From: Paraburkholderia sp. BL10I2N1 | GTDB lineage: Bacteria > Pseudomonadota > Gammaproteobacteria > Burkholderiales > Burkholderiaceae | Direction: 5' to 3' | Assembly (NCBI RefSeq): GCF_004361815.1 | Contig: NZ_SNWA01000004.1 | Location: 316,915 to 380,914, forward strand | DNA length: 64,000 nucleotides | Shown: piece after piece, positions 27,024 to 36,300 of the stretch | Position numbering within the stretch: position 1 is the stretch's first letter | Layout: each line of letters begins with the position of its first letter | The notes under the pieces: generated by a model | Seen by the model: only the letters and a program-made list of their open reading frames with translations | The model's database searches: none | What the model was told of the DNA's origin: nothing | Program-made: the position numbers and the translations under genes

Positions 27024-27806
27024 TCAATGCGTGGCGACGGAATCGAGCCCGGTCGATGTCACCTCCGGCTGCACGGCGGGCGACGCGAGATAGTCGAGCA
27101 GCGCTTTCGCCTCCTTCGGATGCTGCGCGCCGACCGGTATGCCGGCCGCAAAGCGGGTGACGGACTGCATCGACTCCGGAATCTTGCCGACGTAAGCCGC
27201 GCCCTTCACCGGGAGCAACTCGCTCACCTGCTGAAATCCCACTTCGTAGTCGCCGGTTGCAACCACCGACGCTACCGGGATCTTCGGGATCATCTTCGCC
27301 TTGGTCTTCACCTGTTCCTCGATGCCGAGACGCTTGAACAACTCGCGCTCGATATAGACGCCGCTCGCGCTATCCGAGTAAGCGATCGACCGGGCATGCA
27401 GCAAGGTTTGCTTGAGCGCCGCCTCAGACCCGATGTCGGGCTTCGGCGCGCCATCGCGCACGACCATGCCGATGCGTGAATCCGCGAGCTCGACGCGCGA
27501 ATCGGGGATCACCTTGCCTTGTTTGATGAGGTCATCGAGCGCATAGCCGACCATGATCACCACATCGGCAGGCTCGCCGCGCTGGAGCCGGTTCGGAATG
27601 GCCTCCGGCGACTTGCCCATCGAGGGGCCGAGCGCGGTATCAAGCGTATTACCTGTTGACGCCGCAAACTTCGGGCCGAGCAGTTTGTAGGCGGCGGTGA
27701 AGCCGCCAGAGCTCATCACGTGCAGATCGGCGGCCTGCACGTTCGCCGCCGCCACGGCGCAGCCGAGCAGCGCAGCGCCGCAGAATTTCAGAAGGAAGGA
27801 GTTCAT
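27024..27806 (-). CDS. ModA-like extracellular substrate-binding protein without ABC partners
   Basis: A 260-residue exported protein. Residues 1-25 form a signal peptide (FLLKFCGAALLGCAVAAANVQA). The mature part matches the molybdate-binding-protein superfamily (SBP_bac_11): ADLHVMSSGGFTAAYKLLGP, then RGEPADVVIMVGYALDDLIK and SRIGMVVRDGAPKPDIG. No permease or ATPase gene is nearby. Such orphan ModA-like proteins are common in Burkholderia beside carboxylate genes, where they may sense or deliver an organic anion; that is inference. It is followed toward its 5' side by the MHS transporter gene, 45 bp away, on the same strand. Confidence 0.82.
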   Translation of the reverse strand: MNSFLLKFCGAALLGCAVAAANVQAADLHVMSSGGFTAAYKLLGPKFAASTGNTLDTALGPSMGKSPEAIPNRLQRGEPADVVIMVGYALDDLIKQGKVIPDSRVELADSRIGMVVRDGAPKPDIGSEAALKQTLLHARSIAYSDSASGVYIERELFKRLGIEEQVKTKAKMIPKIPVASVVATGDYEVGFQQVSELLPVKGAAYVGKIPESMQSVTRFAAGIPVGAQHPKEAKALLDYLASPAVQPEVTSTGLDSVATH

Positions 27807-27851
27807 GTTCGAAAGAATGTCTGTCTGAAGTGCGAGAAGGGCGGCAATACT

Positions 27852-29150
27852 TCAGGATGCCGCACGCAGCGGAACGGAACGACGCCGATAAAGTGCGAGC
27901 GTGGCACCGAGCCCGCATACCGCGGCGAAGCTCATCCAATAGCCTGGCGCGGCCTTGTCGCCCGTCATGTGAATGAGCGCGGTCGAGATAACGGGCGTGA
28001 AACCACCGAAGACCGCCGTCGCGAGGCTGTAGGCCAAAGAGAATCCAGCGACACGCACTTCGACCGGCATCACTTCGGTGAGCGCGACGACCATCGCGCC
28101 GTTATACATGCCGTACATGAACGAGAGCCAGAGCAGCACAAGCAGCATGTTGACGAAGCTCGGCGCATGAGCCAGCAGTGATAGCGCGGGGTAGGCGGTC
28201 GCAATCGCCAGGATCGTCATTCCGAGAAGGAGCGGACGGCGTCCGATCCGGTCCGACAGCGCGCCGCCGATCGGCAGCCAGATGAAGTTCGAGATGCCCA
28301 CGCACAGCGTGACCAGCAGACTATCGGCGGTGCTCAGATGCAGGACCGTCTTGCCAAAGGTCGGCGCATACACCGTGATCAGATAGAAGCTCGTGGTGGT
28401 CATGGCGACCAGCAGCACGCCCGCGCTTACGACGGTCCAGTTCTGCACGAGCGTCGTAAACACTTCCTTCATGCTCGGGCGATGCTGGCGCTGTTTGAAT
28501 TCCTGCGTTTCCTCGAGATTGCGCCGCAATATGAAGATAAAAGGCACGATCATGCAGCCGACGAAGAACGGCACGCGCCATCCCCACGCGGCGATCGCCG
28601 CCGTGTCCAGCCACTGATTGAGCGCGAAGCCGAGCGCGGCAGCGATGACGATCGCCACTTGCTGGCTCCCCGACTGCCAGCTCGTGAAGAAACCCTTGTG
28701 ACCCGGCGTCGCCATCTCTGCGAGATAAACCGATACCCCGCCCAGTTCCGCACCCGCGGAGAAGCCCTGCAGCAGACGGCCAATGAGAACCAGGGCGGGG
28801 GCGAATAGTCCGATCGTCGCATAGCCGGGCACGAACGCGATCAGGATGGTGCCGCTCGCCATGATCGACAGCGTGACAATCAGGCCCTTGCGGCGACCGA
28901 CATCGTCGATATATGCGCCGAGGATGATCGCGCCGAGCGGCCGCATCAGGAAGCCCGCGCCGAACACTGCGAACGTCATCATTAGCGAAGCGAACTCGCT
29001 CCCCGCCGGGAAAAAGACCGCGGCAATCTGCGTGGCATAGAAGCCGAACAGGAAGAAGTCAAACTGCTCCAGGAAATTGCCTGCCGTCACGCGTAGCACG
29101 GCGGAAGCCTTCGATTGCCCGGGGGCCAGCGGGGATGAGGAGGGATGCAT
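27852..29150 (-). CDS. MHS-family MFS transporter (citrate/tricarballylate/ketoglutarate type)
   Basis: A 432-residue inner-membrane proton symporter. MHS signatures: [54 protein letters not shown] and the second-half loop [15 protein letters not shown]. It resembles citrate/tricarballylate or alpha-ketoglutarate carriers. The start at 29150 has GGAG 8 bp upstream and begins [12 protein letters not shown]; a longer frame to 29225 is possible but less likely. It is transcribed with the ModA-like gene and lies downstream of the citrate-synthase-like gene, so a tricarboxylate substrate is plausible. Confidence 0.87.
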   Translation of the reverse strand: MHPSSSPLAPGQSKASAVLRVTAGNFLEQFDFFLFGFYATQIAAVFFPAGSEFASLMMTFAVFGAGFLMRPLGAIILGAYIDDVGRRKGLIVTLSIMASGTILIAFVPGYATIGLFAPALVLIGRLLQGFSAGAELGGVSVYLAEMATPGHKGFFTSWQSGSQQVAIVIAAALGFALNQWLDTAAIAAWGWRVPFFVGCMIVPFIFILRRNLEETQEFKQRQHRPSMKEVFTTLVQNWTVVSAGVLLVAMTTTSFYLITVYAPTFGKTVLHLSTADSLLVTLCVGISNFIWLPIGGALSDRIGRRPLLLGMTILAIATAYPALSLLAHAPSFVNMLLVLLWLSFMYGMYNGAMVVALTEVMPVEVRVAGFSLAYSLATAVFGGFTPVISTALIHMTGDKAAPGYWMSFAAVCGLGATLALYRRRSVPLRAAS

Positions 29151-29435
29151 CGAGGTGTCTCCAGAATTTTGAACTTGCGGTGTTCGGGCGATTTGTTGTT
29201 TGTCGAATATTCGCCCGAACCGCACGAAACGATAAGTGCTATTTTCGGAACGATTGATGTTCGTTGGTTATCAATGTCGGCGAATCGCTCAAGCTACGAA
29301 GCGACACTGGGATGCGGGCGTTCGGGTGTCCATGTTGCGCCCCCGGTTCAGATGATCGTCGATTTCCGCCGCGCATCCGAGCATGCGGGGATAAAGGAAG
29401 ATCGTGAATGCGGCGGTTTCCAGATCGGTCTCAGT

Positions 29436-30839
29436 CTATTCACCACGTTGCAGCGGCTGCCACAACATCTTCAGCAGCAGCGCCGCGATCACGGCATCGA
29501 CGTTGACGCAGTACACATTGCGGGAGACGCCGGCATCAAACAAGACCTGCACCAGTTCGCGATAGAACGCATGGAACACGTTATATTCCCCGCGCTTTTC
29601 GCACAGTTGTGCGATGAACACCTCGCGTGGATCGTAGTTGACCGGCCTGTCCTTGAAGACGGGATGGTTCACGCCCGGCAGCTTCGCGATATCGAGGCTG
29701 CCGGCATGCTTCTGCCGCGCCTTGTGCTGCGCATAGCGCTCGACGGCGCGCTCGGCCAGCGAGCGCAGGTCTGCACCGTGCGCGGGGTCGGACGGGTCCG
29801 CAAGCCCGCTGTCCCTGAACGCTTCGATCAGGAACGCGATGCCTTCATAGCCGTTGCCGCCGTGCGTGTAGCCTGTATGGGTGAGAAAACCGACCAGCGC
29901 CTTGTTGAGTTGCACGCGCTCGGGGCTTTCCGGACCGTCAGCGGATACCGCGCCCTTTGCTCCCTGCGCCGAGATGGCTCCTGGGCCGTTGGTGAGCAGA
30001 AGACCGACGAGCGTCTTGCAGGCGAACAGATCGTTGAGGCCCGGCGCGAGGTTGAGCAACGCGGCAAAACAGATTTCCGTCAGGCTGCGTTCGTTCAGCA
30101 GCGCTTGCGTGGTAAAGCCGCAAAACCCGTCGGGACTGTGTCGCGAGGCGTCCGCCGATGCACCGATCAGCGTCCCGAACAACATGGTCCACCAGGGCAG
30201 GCTCTCGGCCGTGACGCGCGAAACGCGCTTGCGCATCAGCGGTCCCCACGCCAGCGTCATCGAGATCGCGGCCAGAACAGCGTCTGCCGTCGGGTGAGCG
30301 GGCTGGGAAGTGAGCCAGCGCACGAGGACCGATCTGACTCGACGCTCGGCGAGTCCCGCGAGCATCGCTTCGGCGCGCAAATCGCGGGTGTCGGTAAAGA
30401 GCGGCTCGCAGCCGCTGATGTCGATCCGTGCGATGTCGAAGTTCTCGTCGAGCGCACTCGTAAGGCCGGCTGCCGAGAAGCGTTCGATCATCCATTTCGC
30501 GGCATCCCGCGCCGCGCGCTGCCGATTCGGCCCGATGATCGAGGCCGCGGCGGCCAGGATGGCGTTGGGTGCATTGCCGGCCTCGCGTGCGGCTTGTGCT
30601 GCCGCGAGTTCCGGCGTCCCGTACAGATTGACGGACGCAGCGATCGCGACATTGATGAGCTTCTCGTCGTTTTCTCCGCCGAACTCGTGAAGCAGGGCAA
30701 GGCTGACGTTGGCTTCGAGCGAATGCGTCGCCGCTTCGAGCATCGAGGCGCCATACGGGGTATTCGTACCTTTCGTGCAATTTCTGGCGGTCATCGCCCG
30801 CAGAGCCCCGTCCAGCAAGGATTTCCCGTGCTGCACCAT
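29436..30839 (-). CDS. citrate synthase/citryl-CoA lyase-superfamily-like protein
   Basis: A 467-residue cytoplasmic protein (from ATG 30839; an in-frame TTG at 30863 would add 8). I recognise it as related to the citrate synthase/citryl-CoA lyase fold from NAPNAILAAAASIIGPNRQR, THTGYTHGGNGYEGIAFLIE, GVNHPVFKDRPVNYDPREVF and the final NVYCVNVDAVIAALLLKMLW. The last resembles the N-x-D strand of citryl-CoA lyases and ATP-citrate lyase. A clear catalytic His-His-Asp set could not be assigned by eye. Its place next to carboxylate transporters fits cleavage or synthesis of a citrate-like acid. A 35-bp inverted repeat covers codons 17-28, so the 5' end may be rearranged. Function is uncertain. Confidence 0.6.
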   Translation of the reverse strand: MVQHGKSLLDGALRAMTARNCTKGTNTPYGASMLEAATHSLEANVSLALLHEFGGENDEKLINVAIAASVNLYGTPELAAAQAAREAGNAPNAILAAAASIIGPNRQRAARDAAKWMIERFSAAGLTSALDENFDIARIDISGCEPLFTDTRDLRAEAMLAGLAERRVRSVLVRWLTSQPAHPTADAVLAAISMTLAWGPLMRKRVSRVTAESLPWWTMLFGTLIGASADASRHSPDGFCGFTTQALLNERSLTEICFAALLNLAPGLNDLFACKTLVGLLLTNGPGAISAQGAKGAVSADGPESPERVQLNKALVGFLTHTGYTHGGNGYEGIAFLIEAFRDSGLADPSDPAHGADLRSLAERAVERYAQHKARQKHAGSLDIAKLPGVNHPVFKDRPVNYDPREVFIAQLCEKRGEYNVFHAFYRELVQVLFDAGVSRNVYCVNVDAVIAALLLKMLWQPLQRGE

Positions 30840-30929
30840 TTCCTCAGAACACGAATTCACCAAGCCATTGATAAATAAACGTTTTTAGACACCAACCGCC
30901 AGAAATTGCACGAAAGGTACGAATACCCC
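30757..30929. repeat. perfect 35-bp inverted repeat, arms 103 bp apart
   Basis: Arm 1 is 30757-30791, inside the start of the citrate-synthase-like gene. Arm 2 is 30895-30929, upstream of it. Read on opposite strands both arms encode TARNCTKGTNTP. The length of the match (35 of 35) is far beyond chance and suggests a local inverted duplication or an inversion/recombination site at the edge of the island. Confidence 0.85.
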
Positions 30930-31158
30930 TGAGGATGGCGGCAAGCCGGAGAGCGCCGCTGGTGAAGGCAATGCGTCTTGTGCTGATCAGTCACACGGTT
31001 GATTGTCCGGATGCTGCGGGGATGGCGGAAGGTTCTGTGGGGAGCGGTGGTTGCGTTGCCGCCGCTTCGTATCGTCAACTTGACATAACATAATTTATCA
31101 ATTTTTGCGATGTAGGTCCAAAGTAGAAATGTCGCGTTTCCGCTAAATAGAAATGTCG

Positions 31159-31280
31159 GAGTGCATTTACAGAAATCGTTCGGGAAACTCGACAGAAATC
31201 GTTCGGAAATGGCGTATGCGTCTTTCCGGAGCGATTTACGTCGAAAAAAGAATGCATCGATAACCACGCGCCATTTCCGA
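31159..31280 (+). repeat. diverged direct repeat, copy 1
   Basis: Starts GAGTGCATTTACAGAAATCG, contains CTCGACAGAAATC and GATTTACGTC, and ends CCATTTCC. Copy 2 begins at 31543. The order and spacing of conserved blocks are kept although many bases differ. Confidence 0.6.
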
Positions 31281-31542
31281 GGGGATTCTGTTAATGGCAT
31301 CGGAAGTCCGTGAACGTAAGCTTCTAACCATTTTTCCTGAAACATGGCCGATTTCCCGGTTTTGGTGCAAATTTACCTTGAGTACGTAAATTAGGTACGA
31401 GAAGCGCTTCACATATTTAAGTAGGTTTTTTACGTCGCTTGCAAAATGCGACTCAAGCGGCCGGAAATCGCTCCGGCGAGCTACGATTGACAGCCCGTGC
31501 ATCGTCCTTGGCCTGAGTTGTCGCCAGGAAGCAAAATCATCA

Positions 31543-31665
31543 GAGTGCATTCACAGAAACCGTTATGAAAACTCGACAGAAATCATTGAGAAATGCCGTT
31601 GTCGGCTTTTCTAAGGGATTTACGTCATAGAAAGAACGCACAGACGAGGTTGTGTCATTTCTAAG
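31543..31665 (+). repeat. diverged direct repeat, copy 2
   Basis: Starts GAGTGCATTCACAGAAACCG, with CTCGACAGAAATC, GGATTTACGTC and TCATTTCTAAGCG in the same order as copy 1 (31159). Extra GATTTACGT blocks occur at the end. Function unknown. Confidence 0.6.
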
Positions 31666-31937
31666 CGATTTACGTTAAGTCTCTTGCCCGGCCGCGATCA
31701 TGGCGACTTCTCGGTTGACGGAGGCGAGAAAACTTGCCGCGGAGCCGGTGAGTGGGAACCGTTGGCGGCTGTTTAGGTGATTACAACGGCTTGCTGTCGA
31801 TCGGCTTATGCGTGCGGGGCGAGCGACCGCCCGACGACGAGGCATACGTTGATGCTCGCCAGCGACGGACCATCAAAATCGGCGGGAACGAACAGACTGT
31901 CGGGTACGGCTGCGTGCAGGCAGGGCTTCGGAGCTAA

Positions 31938-32015
31938 AATGTGAATGCGGGCAGGTTTTATTCGATATTCACAAATTCGCCCCCCTTGAATTGCATATTC
32001 ACAAGTTTGCTCCCC
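31938..32015. repeat. short TGTGAAT/ATTCACA iterated boxes
   Basis: AATGTGAATG at about 31938, then ATATTCACAAATTCGCCCCC at 31965 and ATATTCACAAGTTTGCTCCC at 31995: two direct copies 30 bp apart and one inverted core. This could be multiple transposase boxes at an IS end, or protein-binding sites. Confidence 0.45.
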
Positions 32016-32170
32016 GGCCGTTCTGGCCCGTTCGACATTCGGGGATTTGTTCCGAAGCACTGCACTCAGTGCTTCGATACGATTGCTCCGGCTATACGAG
32101 CATCAATGCAGAATGTAGCCCCGTCCGACGTAACGTCTGCCGTAGTTGGTCCCCGCTACCCAACACCGCC

Positions 32171-33355
32171 TTAACTGGAAAGAAGGCGATCCATCTCGCG
32201 GATCAGTTGTCCTACGTCGCCCGGTTTAGGCATCCGGAGATGCGCGATATCGTCCCGCACGGGCTTGGCGAGCCTGCAAACCTGCTCGGCGCAGATTTCG
32301 TCCGTCGTGGTTGCCACGAGCTTGCCCAGCTTGCACATGCCGACGATGTTGTTGTACTCGAGCTCGTCCGGATCCATCAGCATGACACGCGTCTGGTCGA
32401 TGGGGCGCGCAATCTTGCCGTTGTTCAAGGCAGCTTCCCGCTGCAGCTGGCTGCTGAACCGTCGAATGACTGACAGCCGTCGCTCCTCAAGCCAAGGAGT
32501 CAATGTCTTTACGCACGCTCGCCAGTATCGACGTCTGATCCGGTTAAGCGCGTCATCGCGGGCCTCGGGGCGGCCATGCTCTGCCATGTAGGCGTCGTTG
32601 AGCACGTGGGTTGCCTCTGGTGCTGCATTTGAGCAGGTTCGCATGAGCCAGGACCGGTTGCGCCATCGCGACGGCGTGTCGTTCATCAACTGCTGTAGAT
32701 GAGCGATGATATTGACGATCTGCGGCTCGCTCATCTGCATTATCCGTTCTGCGAGCTCCACATCGAAGCCAGCGAATTCAGCGACGATAGCCCGCGACAA
32801 TCTGGTCGTTCCCGGTCCGGGACGCGACAGCATGCGCAGGGAGACATACGCGTCCATCTCATCGGCTGAGAGACCTCCGTCGAACGTGATTACCTGAACT
32901 CCCCCTTCCCGTTCGTCTCGCGGCAGTGATTCCTCATGCACGCCGAGCACAATGTGAACGTTACCGTCCCCTGTGCCAATGGACCGAAGAAAAGTGCTCC
33001 CGTACCGTTCAATGTTCTCGACTCCGGAAGGTCCGTCAGGCATGAGAATAACGGCGCTGCGACGGTCCGCCTGCAGCAGGATCAGTTCGGCCGCCGTCAC
33101 ATGCTTGCGGCCGAAATGAACCCCGACGTCCGCCGCGATGTCAGTGCCGCCACTGATTTTGAGCGTAACGATCCGTTCGATATGTCCATGCCTGAGTCCA
33201 CGCTGGACCCCCTCCCATGTGCCGGGCAAGGTGTCGATGGGAAGGTTTATCCACAGTAGTCGAGAGCTCGCGGCCGTCTCTTCGATGCGCGTGACGAAGT
33301 CGCATGGTCCTGGCAGATTCCAGTACAGTTCGGGAACGATAGTTGGCTTGTCCAT
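32171..33355 (-). CDS. fourth gene of the pPIWI-RE operon: accessory protein of unknown function
   Basis: A 394-residue protein whose ATG lies one base after the stop of the giant pPIWI-RE gene (TAAGATG), so its synthesis is almost certainly coupled to it. Residues about 1-160 look like an alpha/beta P-loop-type core: strand LLWINLP, strand SAVILMPDGPSG at a Walker-B-like position, and strand NVHIVLGVHEESLP. No Walker A lysine motif is visible, so it may be a degenerate ATPase partner. The C-terminal half is helical (ERIMQMSEPQIVNIIAHLQQ, then many Arg/Leu repeats). I know no family for it. It could regulate or dock on the ATPase part of the neighbouring protein. No membrane segment is present. 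Confidence 0.75.
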   Translation of the reverse strand: MDKPTIVPELYWNLPGPCDFVTRIEETAASSRLLWINLPIDTLPGTWEGVQRGLRHGHIERIVTLKISGGTDIAADVGVHFGRKHVTAAELILLQADRRSAVILMPDGPSGVENIERYGSTFLRSIGTGDGNVHIVLGVHEESLPRDEREGGVQVITFDGGLSADEMDAYVSLRMLSRPGPGTTRLSRAIVAEFAGFDVELAERIMQMSEPQIVNIIAHLQQLMNDTPSRWRNRSWLMRTCSNAAPEATHVLNDAYMAEHGRPEARDDALNRIRRRYWRACVKTLTPWLEERRLSVIRRFSSQLQREAALNNGKIARPIDQTRVMLMDPDELEYNNIVGMCKLGKLVATTTDEICAEQVCRLAKPVRDDIAHLRMPKPGDVGQLIREMDRLLSS

Positions 33356-33356
33356 C

Positions 33357-36300
33357 TTATCTGGCAGTGAGAAGCTCGAAGTAGATTTCCGGCACAGTCC
33401 AGGTGCCACCAGCGCCTTCCTGAAGAATGCCCATCCAGTGGAGGAATTCCATCTCAGCCCGGGCCACGCCGAGCATGTCACGCACATCGTCCACTTCTGC
33501 CGACAAGCGAGGTGCTCCCTTGATTGTTTCGAGGAAGGAGTTCACAGCTTCGCGTCGCTCTGGCGCGAAAGTCGCCGGGAGATTGACGCGGCGGTAGAAC
33601 TCATCCAGATTTTCTCCAAAGGCCCGCTTCGCGAGATCAGGCGCCCGGAGCGCGTCGTCAACAGTCATGGTCGCGCTGCACACACGCTGCACTTCCTTAT
33701 CGAATCCGCACGATGCCCTGATAAGGGCCGATAGCGCATCGGAGTTTTCCGACACCTCGGAGTTTTCCTGCAGACGGAAGTAAACGGCATCCTCGGTCCA
33801 CTGGGGCAGCGGGACGACCCGCCAGCCAGCCGCGTCAATTTTCTTCGCCTCGATAGCCTGCGCAAGCTCGAGTGCGCGCTCCGGCATCGCGAGCAACGCG
33901 AAACGCACGTCGAGGTTCTGCTTCGCGGCCTTCTGGGCAGCCTGCACGAAGCCGGGAATGTGGGCAGTGTTCCAGGCTGCCGGACGTACTGCCACAATGC
34001 GTCTGACCGGGTGCGCTCCTCTGTTTCGACGCAAATTGACCAGATAGTCATTGGCGGAAATCGGGCCAATACCCGGCATCATCGTGTAGACGCCATCCTG
34101 GCCGATCTTCCATTCGTCTCTGCCGGCCGGTTTGTTCAGTTCCACGATCCCGCTCAGTTCATTTCCTGTAAGCACCAGCAGTTCGCCGTCCGACGAGTCC
34201 ATGTAACGACGCACCCAGGCGACCGGGAAAGGAAACGGGATACTGCTCGTGCCGTGATCCATGGTGACACGTCTCTCGCCGCGGTTACGCGTTTCCTCCG
34301 GCGGCTCCTTGGCGAGCTCGTCGAGCTTGTGGGCTACCCGATCGGCATCGCCCATCATCATGGCAATGTTAGGGTTCCGTAGCACATAGCGCGTGTTGAC
34401 CCGCTCCAGCACGTTGAGTTTGATCATTTCCTCAAGCAGGGCCTCGTAGACGCCCGGCCCGGCGTTCGCGAAATGGGTCGGTACAAGGGTTTCGCAAAGA
34501 TCGCTGATTTCCGAGATCGTGAGGCCTGCGTATGGGCCCGACGCGCTTTGGGAATAGTAGACATCCGCAAGCAGGAGCGCGATCGCCTTGTAGCGTTTGT
34601 CGAGATTCAGGTTCAGTTCGAACTTGTGGCGCAGTTCACTCAGCAACGAACTGTCATTCTCGACCGCATCCAGATCGTCTGCGCTGATATATAGCGGCGG
34701 CTTCGCATCCTGACGGCGGTTCATCAGCCGGTCGACAAGGCTCTTGCAGTAAAGCTGGATGAACGCCGGATAAAAGTTGCAAACAGACAGGATGCGCAGT
34801 GGAAGATCCTCCTCGCTATGCGAAAAAAGGAAACCCATGGCTGCCAGCGGCTTGGTGATGAGACGGATACCACGCTGGATGTCGGACGCAGAACTGAACG
34901 GTTCCAGTGCGATCGTTTCCGCCTTGCCGAGCACCGAGTTTTCCTCGGAGGTCATCCGCGTCATGTTGTGAAGGCCCGCGATCACGTAGCGGATGTGGCA
35001 TGCGTGATGAAGGTTTTCGACCATCTGCTGGAGACTTCGGACAAATCCGACTTCTCCCTTCGCGAGCCGTAACTCCCGCCCCATCAGTGAGTCGGCTTCA
35101 TCGATCAGCAGATAGATGGATTTCAGGTCAGTCCTTCCCTGGACCTCTTTCTCGATCCAGTCCCTGATATGCTGCCACTGCGTCGGTTGCCCCGACATCG
35201 GGCCGATGATTTTCCGGGAAAGTAGATTCCGGTACACGAAACTCCATGCAGCATGCACATGACTCGTCGACGAGTCGATCGTATCCATCGAGATATACAC
35301 CGCGGACATGCCGGGCGTACTTTGCGTCTCAAGTTCGACTTGTGCAAGGAGCGAGGACTTCCCGAGGCGACGCCCGCCGTAGAGAACGCCCAGACTCTTC
35401 ACATCGCGAAGCTTGGCGAGCTCGACCTGACGCCCAAAGAACATCTCCGTTGGCACCGGGCGGCCACCGTAGTCGTCGTACGGATTGGTATTGAAGCTCA
35501 GCATGCCGACCCGCATGAGCGCCTGCAGGCGCTCGCCAGGATGCAGCGCGACATATGCCACCAGTTCGTCATCGATCAGCAGCGCCGGCGCAGCGCCGCA
35601 TACACGAGCCCGGCGCGTCATGTTCAGACGCGCACGGGCGAGCACGACGGTCGGGGTTCCGCCAATCTCATGCATGAGCTGACGCAGACCATTTTCGGTC
35701 GAGTGACCGAACATCATGAATCCTTGAATGTGCACAGCCCGTGACCCAAGCACGGGCGGTATAAACATCTCGTCGTCAGCCGTCGTGGGGAACGTGAACG
35801 AACGGTCTGGCAGCACGAAGCGCAAGCGGTTTGTGCGGCCGTGCTCCGGAATCGTCGACGGTGTATGGTTGATCCCCAACAGGTGAAAAACGGTTTCCAG
35901 TTGCCTGCTATCGCCGGAGAGCTTCTGGCGTGGGCCTACGAACAGATCGAGCCACGCTCTGACGAGCTTAACCGCCTCATCCCGCTCGTCGCTGGAAAGC
36001 GCCTTCAACCATTCCGGATCGTCTTCGGTAACTGGTTGCTCAAGCGCCGTACACAGTGCGTCCAGCGGCGATTTATTGCTATGGACCGACTGATGGACCC
36101 GGCTCATGAACTGGTCGTAGTCCAACGCTACATCCGCACGGCCTCCAAGACGAACCGGAAGCTTGTGCGTTGCCTTCAGAAGCGCAAGTGCATCGTGAGC
36201 CGTGCGCAGGCTGGCGGCGTTGTCCGACTGCAGCATGGCGCGAATGCGCTGGATATCCTGGGAAGATGCAAGTCCCCGGTTTGCCTCAGCATATCCGTTG

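Larger units (their letters stand above)
30930..32170. other. 1.2-kb non-coding region with degenerate repeats at the island edge
   Basis: No convincing gene was found on either strand. The region is noticeably richer in A/T than the flanking genes. It holds a diverged direct repeat (31159-31280 and 31543-31665), a pair of GTAGAAATGTCG-like boxes (31115-31158) that resemble terminal boxes of IS21-type elements, and TGTGAAT/ATTCACA boxes (31938-32015). I read it as decayed mobile DNA downstream of the pPIWI-RE operon. Confidence 0.55.

Noticed and set aside
29145..30878. 577-codon plus-strand open frame opposite the citrate-synthase-like gene
   Set aside because: Low-complexity basic composition; the minus strand carries a coherent helical protein with conserved blocks.
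31108..32015. CRISPR array
   Set aside because: Only two-copy, diverged repeats with irregular spacing; no regular repeat-spacer units and no cas genes.
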